A DNA stretch of 6,271 nucleotides from a bacterium (GTDB taxonomy: Bacteria > UBA10199 > DSSB01): NCBI GenBank assembly GCA_030426445.1, contig JAUHYS010000127.1:1-6271 (forward strand). Reading direction: 5' to 3'. A program made the position numbers and the translations under genes. Below are positions 1 through 6,271 of this stretch, piece by piece; the stretch's first letter is position 1; every line of letters starts with the position of its first letter. The notes under the pieces were generated by a model that was given only the letters and a program-made list of their open reading frames with translations, did no database searches and was not told the origin of the DNA.

Positions 1-155
1 TCGTGTTCGTGCAGGAAAAAGCCGCTTTCCGGATGGGCGCTTCTGCGGATGAGTGCGTTGCACATGTACACCAGGCTGGAGCCTTCGCGCTCCAGGTAGG
101 CGGCCAGCAGGCAGAGGAAGGCCCATTCAGACTCCACCGCCTTGCCCTCCACTCC
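1..155 (-). CDS. Unidentified GC-rich protein fragment, both ends incomplete
   Basis: The minus strand has an open frame of about 50 codons from roughly 155 to the window edge. It is in a different frame from the beta-helix gene beside it. It reads through ...GKAVESEWAFL..., then an amphipathic helix-like stretch (LLAAYLEREGSS), and reaches GFFLHEH at the edge. From 146 to 3, 39 of 48 codons by hand count end in G or C, which is strong coding character and very unlike the AT-rich neighbours. The frame is closed upstream by TAA at 167-165. A GTG at 152-150 could formally be a start, but no ribosome binding site precedes it, so I read this as an internal piece of a longer gene. I do not recognise the family. 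A plus-strand frame (3-164) is also open but its third positions are less biased. The piece probably comes from another genome or another locus. Confidence 0.5.
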
Positions 156-921
156 TGTTAAGTATTATAGTACTATAATTAATGGTAGAGTTTGCTGAAG
201 GTACTGCATAAATTCCTCCACCACTTCCACCCCCAGTAGCTTGGTTCTCAGAAACTGTGGATCCATTTAGTTGAAAGTCTCCTTGAAGTATATATATTCC
301 ACCCCCATGTGCTTTATTTGCCTTATTTTTGCTTATCGTTGAATTTTCAATAACTAAACTTCCACCTTCAGAATAAATACCTCCACCATTTCCTTCTTGG
401 CTCTCATTATTTGTGACTGTTACATAAGCTAACTTTAACTCGCCACCACCTTCAAAATATATTCCGGCTCCATGTAACCCCATAGAAGCCAAATTTCCAT
501 TACTAATAGTTAAATCTAACAAACTCACCTTACCGTTAACTAAATGTAAAACTCTCCCATCTCCTTGGCGACTTAAAATAGTTTTACGAGCTCCCTCGCC
601 TTGGATAGTTAAATCGCTGCTAATATCTATGTCACCTTCTTGGTTGATATCATCACCCATTGCACCGGTAATGGGATAAGTTCCCTCTTGTAAAATAATC
701 GTATCAGGACCCTCTAAAGCGTTGGCTTCGGACACCGCCGCTCGCAAAGTACAATCCCCCGTGTCTGCTATAGCACAATCCCCATCACCTGGTGTTTCAT
801 CGTCGATATCTTCAAAGCTATTTACCGAAAAGGTTTTTGAAAATGTTGTTGAATTAAATAGACCATAACTAAACAACAAACCCAAATAAATTAAACTATG
901 CTTCCACATTTTATTCTTCAT
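127..921 (-). CDS. CSLREA-type exported protein with parallel beta-helix repeats, C-terminus cut off at a sequence junction
   Basis: The 264 codons start at ATG 921, preceded by an AGGGAG ribosome binding site 5 nt upstream. Residues 1 to about 28 form a Sec-type signal peptide (basic start, hydrophobic core IYLGLLFSYGLF). Residues 30-80 match the CSLREA N-terminal domain: FSVNSFEDIDDETPGDGDC, then CTLRAAVSEANA at 57-68 and GPDTIIL at 71-77. From residue 151 come glycine turns GAGIY/GGGIY every 27-28 residues (151, 179, 206, 234, 261), alternating with strands such as ENSTISKNKA. This is the pattern of right-handed parallel beta-helix (Pmp-like) surface proteins. Family members are exported and often much longer. 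Adhesin-like or structural roles are usual, and none can be fixed here. The ORF stops right after the fifth glycine turn, where base composition and frame change abruptly, so the TGA at 129-127 is probably an artefact of a junction. It lies 42 nt downstream of the LamG lipoprotein gene and is probably co-transcribed with it. Confidence 0.85.
   Translation of the reverse strand: MKNKMWKHSLIYLGLLFSYGLFNSTTFSKTFSVNSFEDIDDETPGDGDCAIADTGDCTLRAAVSEANALEGPDTIILQEGTYPITGAMGDDINQEGDIDISSDLTIQGEGARKTILSRQGDGRVLHLVNGKVSLLDLTISNGNLASMGLHGAGIYFEGGGELKLAYVTVTNNESQEGNGGGIYSEGGSLVIENSTISKNKANKAHGGGIYILQGDFQLNGSTVSENQATGGGSGGGIYAVPSANSTINYSTIILNRSGGQGGGV
129..155. other. Sequence junction between GC-rich and AT-rich DNA
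   Basis: Bases 1-120 contain 74 G/C by hand count (62%), whereas 241-420 run near 35%. Within about 129-155 the minus strand can be read sensibly in two frames. One gives the beta-helix GGQGGGV in correct repeat register; the other gives VEGKAVES, continuing into the GC-rich frame. A short stretch compatible with both sources is what an overlap-driven misassembly or a microhomology-mediated recombination would leave. The exact breakpoint cannot be fixed within this stretch. Confidence 0.6.
130..471 (-). repeat. Degenerate 27-28-codon beta-helix repeats
   Basis: Four full repeats begin at residues 151, 179, 206 and 234 of the CSLREA protein, and a fifth begins at 261. Each opens with G-(A/G)-G-I/V-Y or the start of it. 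A strand and then an N/S-S-T-I/V-S-x-N/K-type turn follow. The repeats are conserved as protein rather than as exact DNA. The fifth glycine turn still falls in register, 27 residues after the fourth, which shows that the native reading frame is intact to about base 130. Confidence 0.8.
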
Positions 922-926
922 TTTTT

Positions 927-932
927 CTCCCT
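927..932 (-). promoter_or_regulatory. Ribosome binding site of the CSLREA gene
   Basis: AGGGAG lies 5 nt before the ATG at 921. It supports this start over the in-frame ATG at codon 5. The 42-nt gap to the upstream stop holds no terminator-like GC hairpin, only the AT palindrome TTTTTAAAAA, so read-through from the lipoprotein gene is likely. Confidence 0.65.
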
Positions 933-963
933 ATTTTCCTAAGAGTGCTTTTTAAAAACGTAG

Positions 964-3720
964 TTATGGACAAATGTCAGGTGCTAAGCGATGACAACTG
1001 GCTTTAATTTCATCTAAACTCAAGGCTCGATTATAAACTGCTACTTCACTAAGTATACCTCTAAATTTACCTTCTTCTGTAATATCTCCATTTTTTTTCA
1101 CTAAAGCATTGAGAGCATGTTTGTATAGACAAGTGGTTTTCAAATCGAAATTTAAGTCAACTGGTTGTAATGCAGAGGATCCGTCTACAAATAGTTCTGC
1201 TTTGATTCCATTATCTACATTATATGTCATCACCACATGGCGCCATTCATTAGTAATAAAGCTATTATCTGTTTCAATGTACTTCCAATTCCCTGCACCT
1301 TCAAACCCATTATTTACACAAGACTGATTTTCTAACCCTAAAGTCCCCAAAAATTTATAATGCGTATCATCTTGCTTCACTATACCCAACGCAAACTCAC
1401 CGTTTTTAGAAAAAATATACTTGGCACTCTGAGCAATACTATCCACTTTAAGCAACAACTCTAAAGTCAAACCGGTAGCTGAAGCATGAAGCTCCTCGCT
1501 TTCAGAAACTCCATATTTTCCAATGTTATCAAAAAGTAACCCTCGATAATCTTGACTAGTCCATATGGATACACCTCCATATAGTTTTGCTGAAAAGTCA
1601 CTAAGGGTTTCCTGCCCCGCAAGCTCATAAGTATCTAAGTAAAGATACTCCGCACCATAACCTCCTGACTCATTCAATGGATACCAGAGCACGAGCCCTA
1701 GATCCTGAGCTAAATAATTTAAACTATGATTCCGAACACTGACAATCTCACCTTCTTCATTAAGCAACTCTATTTTAAAAGTATAGTAACTACGAGGCTG
1801 TAAAAAACCGGAACTCACTATGGGGCCTATGCCAGTTAGCTCATCTACAAAAATATTATTTCGATTGACTTCGACTCTCCAAGCTTGTTCTTCTAAAACA
1901 CCTTGTAGGGTCCAGTCATGTTCTCCAGGTTGGATACGAATTATATTATTATACGGCTCTCCCAAATCTCCACCTAGAGATACCTTCTGCAAAGCCAAGC
2001 TTTGATCTGCATGATACACATTCGCGCGGCTGGCCTCGATCTTCCAATGGCTCGCTTCATCACAGTTGATCTCTAGTTCGCCTTTGCCTGTTTCATTGGA
2101 AAAGTCTCCGGGAATAGGCGTATAACTTGTACCATTTAAACTTTTAAAAAGGAAAATAGGGTCGGCTGCATTGCGATTGGTGACTTCCCATTCTAAACTT
2201 GCTGTTCCTTTGTCGATGCAAGGCGCATTTCCCAAAGTGTCATTTTTAAGTCCCAGGCGAATATCTGGGTTGTTATTGATAAAATAGGTTACTTCTCGAG
2301 TCACGGTCTTGGTCGGAGTCGTTGCTTTAAACACTAAAGTAATGCTTCTCTCGCCTTCCTCAAAACTTAAATCCTGAGTAGAACTAAACAAATGGGTTTC
2401 ATCATCTACGTCATGAAAGATCTCTTGAAAGTCAATGCCGCCTTGAGAGTCTTTGACTTCGTCGATGTAAAAACCGGTCAGGTCTGGCATTAAGTTTGTA
2501 TCGACATAGGCAGAGACTTGGAGGATATCTCGAACTTCTGAGCCCGGTACGGGCTCCGTAATTTTAATCTCCCCTTCATTTAAAATCACCACAGGGTGTT
2601 CATAAACACGGGAGTGATCATTGTTGTCTGTAGCCTCAAATGTCAGTACGGTCTCACCTTCACCCACAAAGTGAGTATTGATCTGGCCTTTAAAGAACTG
2701 CGGTAGATTATCCTCATCTCCTAAATTAGCATCATTGGAAACAAGGCTTTGTACCCCAGTCTCATGACAAGCTACGGCTTCTGCGGGTACCAAATCACTA
2801 ATCGTCGCCCCTGCTTCTGGACGGATTACGGCGATCTCCGGACCCAGGTACTCAGGGGCTAATGGATCCACTTTGGCAAAATCCACTTCGTAGCTATACG
2901 AAGCCTTCATGCCCAAGGCGTCGATCGCTTCGATATTTAGAGTCACAGAGTCATTGCCTGGATAGGCTCGGGTGTTAAATTCGGCATTGAGTTTTTGGAT
3001 ACGGCCACCGGAATCCGGTTCGGGAGTCAGCTTCCAACTGTGATAACCGCAAATGGGATCCACGGGAGCTACGCGGATGATCTCGCTGGCATCGCTAAAG
3101 GTGAGTTCGATCGAAATAATATTTTCCTGACCATTGGCAATGCTTCCGGTGACTTCGGGGGGCTGGGGTAGGCTATTCGCGTTTTGAGGATCACTGCCTT
3201 CCACCAACTCATGATAATTGACATATTGATCCTTATCCAAATCAAAGTCAGGTAAATGGTGTAAGGAGACATGCCCTTCGTAATTGGGATCTAAATCTGA
3301 AAGCCGAATCATCACTTGCTCGGGTGTAAATGTGATATCGCTAGACTCATCGACAATTTCTTCAACCTGATAAACCGCAGCAAAGGGCACATTATTTAGA
3401 TAAAAAATAGTCACAAAGGCATAGCGGTCCCCCTTGCGCAGTTCAAAAATGGGGGCTTCGACATGACCGGTGCTTACATTAACAGATAAATCCGTAAAAT
3501 GAGCTTCTTGGTCCACAGAGTCATAAACGCGAAGTTCTGCTGTGATATTTTGGCTCGGCAAAAACTGCAGCAACTTTAAAGGAAGGTAGCTGCCAGGCTT
3601 TGGAGTGGCTTCGGGTGCATCTACTAGATTAGTTCCGCAGCTTAAAAAAATAAAACTCAAAAAAGAAAGCAATATTATTTTGTTAAAAATTTTAAGTGAT
3701 GAAAAAAACACCTTAGGCAT
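964..3720 (-). CDS. Large surface lipoprotein with EF-hand-like loop, Ig-like segments and C-terminal LamG domain
   Basis: I place the start at ATG 3720 (918 residues), because AAAGGGGGG lies 4 nt upstream. The in-frame ATG at 3741 has no ribosome binding site and would add MLRKGGV. Residues 1-27 are a lipoprotein signal peptide with lipobox IFLSC and acylated Cys28. Gly at +2 suggests outer-membrane delivery. Residues 160-171 form a near-consensus EF-hand loop (D160, D162, D164, E171) followed by EGSDP, as in calcium-binding repeats of secreted proteins. About 295-475 looks like two Ig/cadherin-like beta-sandwiches, each opening with an I-x-P-x-x-G type strand (AVIRPEAGATI, IKITEPVPGSEV). 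About 675-905 is a LamG/concanavalin-A-like fold: LGLVLWYPL opening, WRHVVMTYN core, and a closing GILSEVAVYNRALSLDEI. LamG domains commonly bind glycans or proteins, so a surface adhesion or binding role is plausible but unproven. Four cysteines in the last about 120 residues could form disulfides. GC content drops sharply from the 5' to the 3' part of the gene. Confidence 0.88.
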   Translation of the reverse strand: MPKVFFSSLKIFNKIILLSFLSFIFLSCGTNLVDAPEATPKPGSYLPLKLLQFLPSQNITAELRVYDSVDQEAHFTDLSVNVSTGHVEAPIFELRKGDRYAFVTIFYLNNVPFAAVYQVEEIVDESSDITFTPEQVMIRLSDLDPNYEGHVSLHHLPDFDLDKDQYVNYHELVEGSDPQNANSLPQPPEVTGSIANGQENIISIELTFSDASEIIRVAPVDPICGYHSWKLTPEPDSGGRIQKLNAEFNTRAYPGNDSVTLNIEAIDALGMKASYSYEVDFAKVDPLAPEYLGPEIAVIRPEAGATISDLVPAEAVACHETGVQSLVSNDANLGDEDNLPQFFKGQINTHFVGEGETVLTFEATDNNDHSRVYEHPVVILNEGEIKITEPVPGSEVRDILQVSAYVDTNLMPDLTGFYIDEVKDSQGGIDFQEIFHDVDDETHLFSSTQDLSFEEGERSITLVFKATTPTKTVTREVTYFINNNPDIRLGLKNDTLGNAPCIDKGTASLEWEVTNRNAADPIFLFKSLNGTSYTPIPGDFSNETGKGELEINCDEASHWKIEASRANVYHADQSLALQKVSLGGDLGEPYNNIIRIQPGEHDWTLQGVLEEQAWRVEVNRNNIFVDELTGIGPIVSSGFLQPRSYYTFKIELLNEEGEIVSVRNHSLNYLAQDLGLVLWYPLNESGGYGAEYLYLDTYELAGQETLSDFSAKLYGGVSIWTSQDYRGLLFDNIGKYGVSESEELHASATGLTLELLLKVDSIAQSAKYIFSKNGEFALGIVKQDDTHYKFLGTLGLENQSCVNNGFEGAGNWKYIETDNSFITNEWRHVVMTYNVDNGIKAELFVDGSSALQPVDLNFDLKTTCLYKHALNALVKKNGDITEEGKFRGILSEVAVYNRALSLDEIKASCHRLAPDICP

Positions 3721-3981
3721 GACGCCCCCCTTTCTCAGCATTGATCAAATCTTGCTAAAGTAAACCCTTCTCTTTGTCTTTGTCAGACACAATACATCCA
3801 CTGGCTTCAAACTTTTTCTGCTTCAAGCTTCATGGCTTACCTAATTTTTACCGCTGAGATAGAACTCCACTAGAACATAAAAGCCCCTATCGTCAAGGCA
3901 ATTCTCATTCGAAAAATATGTATAAAAAAATATATATAGATATCAAATAGGTAAGAATGATATTCAGATCTACTAAATGAA
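3721..3981. other. Intergenic region between prfB and the lipoprotein gene
   Basis: This is 261 nt without a credible gene on either strand. It must hold the end of the prfB transcript and probably the promoter of the surface-protein pair. No GC-rich hairpin followed by a T run is visible after the prfB stop. The AT-rich tract at about 3911-3945 (TATATATA and an A/T7 run) is the most distinctive element. Weak sigma70-like boxes for the minus strand are visible: TTGACG at 3896-3891 without a good -10, and CTGACA followed 18 nt later by TACTTT just before the gene. Neither is convincing. Confidence 0.5.
3725..3733 (-). promoter_or_regulatory. Strong ribosome binding site that sets the lipoprotein start
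   Basis: AAAGGGGGG stands 4 nt before ATG 3720. It lies inside the short extension that the upstream ATG (3741) would encode, and that upstream ATG has no purine-rich site before it. Starting at 3720 also gives a better signal peptide (MPKVFFSSLKIFNKII...). Confidence 0.7.
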
Positions 3982-5071
3982 TTACCCCATCAAATAATGA
4001 TGAATAAAGCCACCCAAGTCTCCATCTAACACGGCATCAGCATTGCCCATTTCGAAATCCGTCCGATGGTCTTTGACCATTTTATAGGGGTGCAAAACAT
4101 AAGAGCGGATCTGTGAACCCCATTCAATTTTTTTCTTTGTGGCTTCCACTTCTTCTTGTTGAGCGCGTTGTTTCTCTAATTCTAATTCGTAAAGACGTGA
4201 TTTTAAGACTTTCATAGCCAGGGCCTTATTTTGGTGCTGGCTGCGTTCGGATTGACACTGCACAACTAACTTAGTCGGTAAATGGGTAATACGCACGGCC
4301 GTATCATTTTTTTGAACATTTTGTCCTCCCTTTCCTCCGGCTCGATAAGTATCGATGCGCAGATCGTCTTTTTTGATTTCGATTTCGATACTTTCATCCA
4401 CTTGGGGAGAAACATAAACCGACGCAAAGGAGGTATGACGTCGCTTGTTAGCATCAAAAGGAGAAATTCTGACCAGCCGATGCACGCCGCTTTCGCCTTT
4501 AAGGTAGCCATAAGCGTAGTCTCCCTCCACAGAAAAAGTCACACTCTTGCAACCGGCTTCGTCTCCCGCAGTGTATTCGATGAGCTGAGTTTTCATGTCG
4601 TGTCTTTCGCAATAGCGCAAATACATGCGCATCAGCATTTCTGCCCAATCACAGGACTCGGTGCCCCCTGCCCCCGCGTTAATCGTTAAAATCGCACCCA
4701 AGCGGTCTTCGGGCTGCCCCAACATCAACTTAAACTCAATGTCTTCGGCAGCTTTTTCTATTTTTGTGATTTGAATTTGGACTTCTTCCAAAACCGATGC
4801 GTCGTTTTCTTCCTGTGACAACTCAAGTAAAACCAGCCCATCTTCGAGTTGCTTTTCTTGCTCAATCAAGTTATCTCTTTCGGATTTAAGCGATTCAAGT
4901 TCTTGGCCCAAAGTACGAGCCTTTTCTGCATCATTCCAAAAATTGGGATCACTAGAAATGCTTTCCAGTTCGGAAATTCTTTGTGACTTATTTTCTAAGT
5001 CAAAGACGCCTCCGTAGTTCTGTAAATTTCTCTTTTAATGAATCAATTTTATCAAAAAGTTCTTTAGTCAC
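3982..5071 (-). CDS. prfB: Peptide chain release factor 2, expressed by +1 programmed frameshift
   Basis: RF2 recognises UAA and UGA stop codons and triggers peptide release on the ribosome. The coding sequence is in two frames. GTG 5071 opens 23 codons (starting VTKELFDKID, ending ELRRRL) up to TGA at 5002-5000. After a +1 slip on CTT-T, translation resumes with GAC at 5001 and runs to TAA at 3984-3982. The joined product is 362 residues, against 365 in E. coli. The stop-recognition tripeptide SPF is at 203-205 and the catalytic GGQ at 248-250, both within two residues of the E. coli positions. The residue matching E. coli position 246 is Ala, the common state, unlike Thr in E. coli K-12. 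The GTG start has AGGA six nt upstream and overlaps the end of lnt, suggesting translational coupling. Without the frameshift, an annotation tool would report only a truncated protein with a false internal start near 4911. Confidence 0.96.
4999..5013 (-). other. RF2 autoregulatory +1 frameshift site
   Basis: On the minus strand the order is GGAGG (5013-5009), CGT, the slippery CTT (5005-5003), and the in-frame stop TGA with C as the next base. This matches the canonical prfB arrangement of a Shine-Dalgarno-like stimulator three bases before CTT TGA C. In the known mechanism, low RF2 slows termination at this UGA, peptidyl-tRNA slips from CUU to UUU, and full-length RF2 is made. High RF2 terminates there and yields a 23-residue peptide. 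TGA is codon 24 here, against 26 in E. coli. Confidence 0.95.
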
Positions 5072-6271
5072 AATTCTTCCTATTCTTTCCTTTTCTATTT
5101 CTATACAAAGCCCAAAGACTCAAAACCACTATAAAAACTAAAAATAATTGTGGTAGCAAATCGCCTATTTGAACATAAACAGACTTTCCTTCATAAAAAG
5201 GCAAGTCACCCAAGTGAAGTTCATGAGTATACAAGCCACCTTGCCATTGAATCTCACCTGTGGGGTCAATAAAAGAACTGACACCCGTATTGGTTGCACG
5301 AACCACCGAGCGGCGTGTTTCCACCGCACGAAACTGGCTAAAGGCCTGATGCTGAAAGGCCGCACTAGAATAACCATACCAGGCATCGTTAGAAATATTA
5401 ATCAGCACCTTGGCACCATTGGCGACAATGCGTCGGGCAATATCCGGAAACACGTCTTCGTAACAAATCAGGATACCCAATGGAGTATCCAAATAATTGA
5501 TAGGTTTATCAACCGTACCTGCTTGCATGTTTCCCACAGCGACGGTCAACTGACGCGCAAAAAACAAAAGTTTTTTAAAGGGCACATATTCGCCAAAAGG
5601 CACTAAACGACTTTTGTGATAAAAACCTAAAACTTGATGATCCGGGTTCACTAACAGAGCCGAATTATGGACTGGGCGCAAGGCCGCAGGGCCTTGATAA
5701 TCCATGGACCGAGTAATGGCACCGACTAAAACGGGGGCTTTTTTATTTCCCAACACAACAGAAAAGCGAGGCATATCGTAAAAAGTGGATGTGGGTAAAC
5801 TCGCTTCAGGCCACAGTATAAGCTCTGCACCTTGTTCTTCTAGTTCTTCTGTCCCTTCTTGATAAATATCCAATACCTTGCGGTGATAGGCGCGATTCCA
5901 TTTTTCGTCCTGGGGAATATTGCCTTGAACAATACCGACCTTTAAAACTTTGTAGGGAGTTTTTTTTGTATAATAGTTTAAAGTAATCGCTCCATAAATG
6001 ATATTTGCCATCAACAGAAGAAAAACTGGCAAGCAAGATTTACATACTACACGATCCTTTAAGTCTTTTCTTTGTATCCAAAAGAGAGACAAAGCCTCGT
6101 TACTTAACACCAACAAAAAGGTGACAATATAAACACCAAAGAGATCTGCACTTTGAATAAAGGTCAGAAAATTAGATTGTGTATAGCCAACATGGCTCCA
6201 GGGATAGCCATTGGCAGGAAAATGATTGCGTAAATACTCTACCGCCACCCAACAAATAGGTCGCAACCATA
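5064..6271 (-). CDS. lnt: Apolipoprotein N-acyltransferase, 5' end cut by the window edge
   Basis: Lnt is an inner-membrane enzyme that adds the third acyl chain to the N-terminal cysteine of lipoproteins, using phospholipid as donor. The frame is open to the window edge, so the first about 110-130 residues are missing by comparison with the E. coli enzyme (512 residues); the apparent TTG start at 6266 is not real. Counting from that TTG, membrane segments lie at about 40-63, 79-99 and 370-390. The periplasmic nitrilase-like domain spans about 108-355. The catalytic triad is present: Glu154 (LWPEAS), Lys218 (YHKSRLVPFGEY) and Cys268 (ICYEDV), equivalent to E267, K335 and C387 of E. coli. The supporting residues Trp123, Glu226, Tyr269 and Glu270 are also kept, as is the ISNDAWYG signature, so the enzyme looks active. 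The stop TAA (5066-5064) lies inside the prfB leader, an 8-nt overlap. The neighbouring lipoprotein gene would be one of its many substrates. Confidence 0.95.
   Translation of the reverse strand, partial: WLRPICWVAVEYLRNHFPANGYPWSHVGYTQSNFLTFIQSADLFGVYIVTFLLVLSNEALSLFWIQRKDLKDRVVCKSCLPVFLLLMANIIYGAITLNYYTKKTPYKVLKVGIVQGNIPQDEKWNRAYHRKVLDIYQEGTEELEEQGAELILWPEASLPTSTFYDMPRFSVVLGNKKAPVLVGAITRSMDYQGPAALRPVHNSALLVNPDHQVLGFYHKSRLVPFGEYVPFKKLLFFARQLTVAVGNMQAGTVDKPINYLDTPLGILICYEDVFPDIARRIVANGAKVLINISNDAWYGYSSAAFQHQAFSQFRAVETRRSVVRATNTGVSSFIDPTGEIQWQGGLYTHELHLGDLPFYEGKSVYVQIGDLLPQLFLVFIVVLSLWALYRNRKGKNRKNCD
5078..5081 (-). promoter_or_regulatory. Ribosome binding site of prfB, inside lnt
   Basis: AGGA lies six nt before GTG 5071, within the last codons of lnt. 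The only start consistent with the frame leading into the recoding site and with a ribosome binding site is this GTG; no ATG is present between it and the frameshift site in that frame. Confidence 0.7.

Noticed and set aside
3..164. Plus-strand open frame across the GC-rich left edge
   Set aside because: Its third codon positions are clearly less GC-biased than those of the minus-strand frame, and it runs through the junction into the AT-rich DNA, so the minus-strand frame is the better coding candidate.
951..960. TTTTTAAAAA palindrome between the two surface genes as a regulatory site
   Set aside because: It is a short AT palindrome expected often in AT-rich DNA; there is no other evidence for an operator or terminator.
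3905..3945. Possible intrinsic terminator for prfB
   Set aside because: The T run is present but there is no GC-containing stem before it; only AT dinucleotide self-complementarity is seen.
4282..4689. Plus-strand open frame of 135 codons opposite prfB
   Set aside because: It lies wholly antisense to conserved RF2 coding sequence; the peptide has no recognisable domain, and the RF2 motifs fully explain the region.
3982..4911. RF2 as a 309-residue protein starting at 4911
   Set aside because: That start is an internal TTG without reason to be used. The conserved N-terminal residues continue upstream to the frameshift site and GTG start.
5169..5606. Plus-strand open frame of 145 codons opposite lnt
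   Set aside because: It is antisense to the catalytic Cys region of lnt and shows no domain; it is a shadow of the real coding frame.

Overview
The window reads as a contig or locus fragment from a diderm (Gram-negative-type) bacterium. Evidence for this is an apolipoprotein N-acyltransferase (Lnt), an outer-membrane-type lipoprotein and a CSLREA/parallel beta-helix exported protein. Overall base composition is moderate to AT-rich. The release factor 2 sequence and the mix of surface proteins would fit a predatory or environmental lineage near the former Deltaproteobacteria/Bdellovibrionota. That placement is an inference only. All credible genes lie on the minus strand, so the biological order runs from the right edge to the left.

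Right part (3982-6271): the 3' portion of lnt, whose 5' end is cut by the window edge, overlaps the start of prfB by 8 nt. prfB carries the classical autoregulatory +1 programmed frameshift. A GTG start gives a 23-codon leader that ends at an in-frame TGA within CTT TGA C, preceded by a GGAGG Shine-Dalgarno-like stimulator. Joining the two frames gives a 362-residue RF2 with the SPF and GGQ motifs at the expected positions. Together these genes form a housekeeping unit for lipoprotein maturation and translation termination.

Middle (3721-3981): a 261-nt AT-rich intergenic region with no clear intrinsic terminator and only weak promoter candidates.

Left part (130-3720): two exported-protein genes 42 nt apart. 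The first is a large lipoprotein of about 918 residues with a lipobox, an EF-hand-like loop, Ig-like beta-sandwich segments and a C-terminal LamG/concanavalin-A-like domain. The second is a CSLREA-type protein with 27-28-residue glycine-rich beta-helix repeats. They look like a cell-surface or adhesion pair, but no specific function can be assigned.

Left edge (1 to about 155): composition jumps to about 62% GC over 1-120. A different reading frame with strongly GC-rich third positions takes over and breaks off the beta-helix gene. The two sequences appear to meet in a short shared stretch (about 129-155). This looks most like an assembly chimera or a recombination junction, and the apparent stop of the beta-helix gene should not be trusted. 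I found no RNA genes, CRISPR array, insertion sequence or clearly novel multi-gene system.
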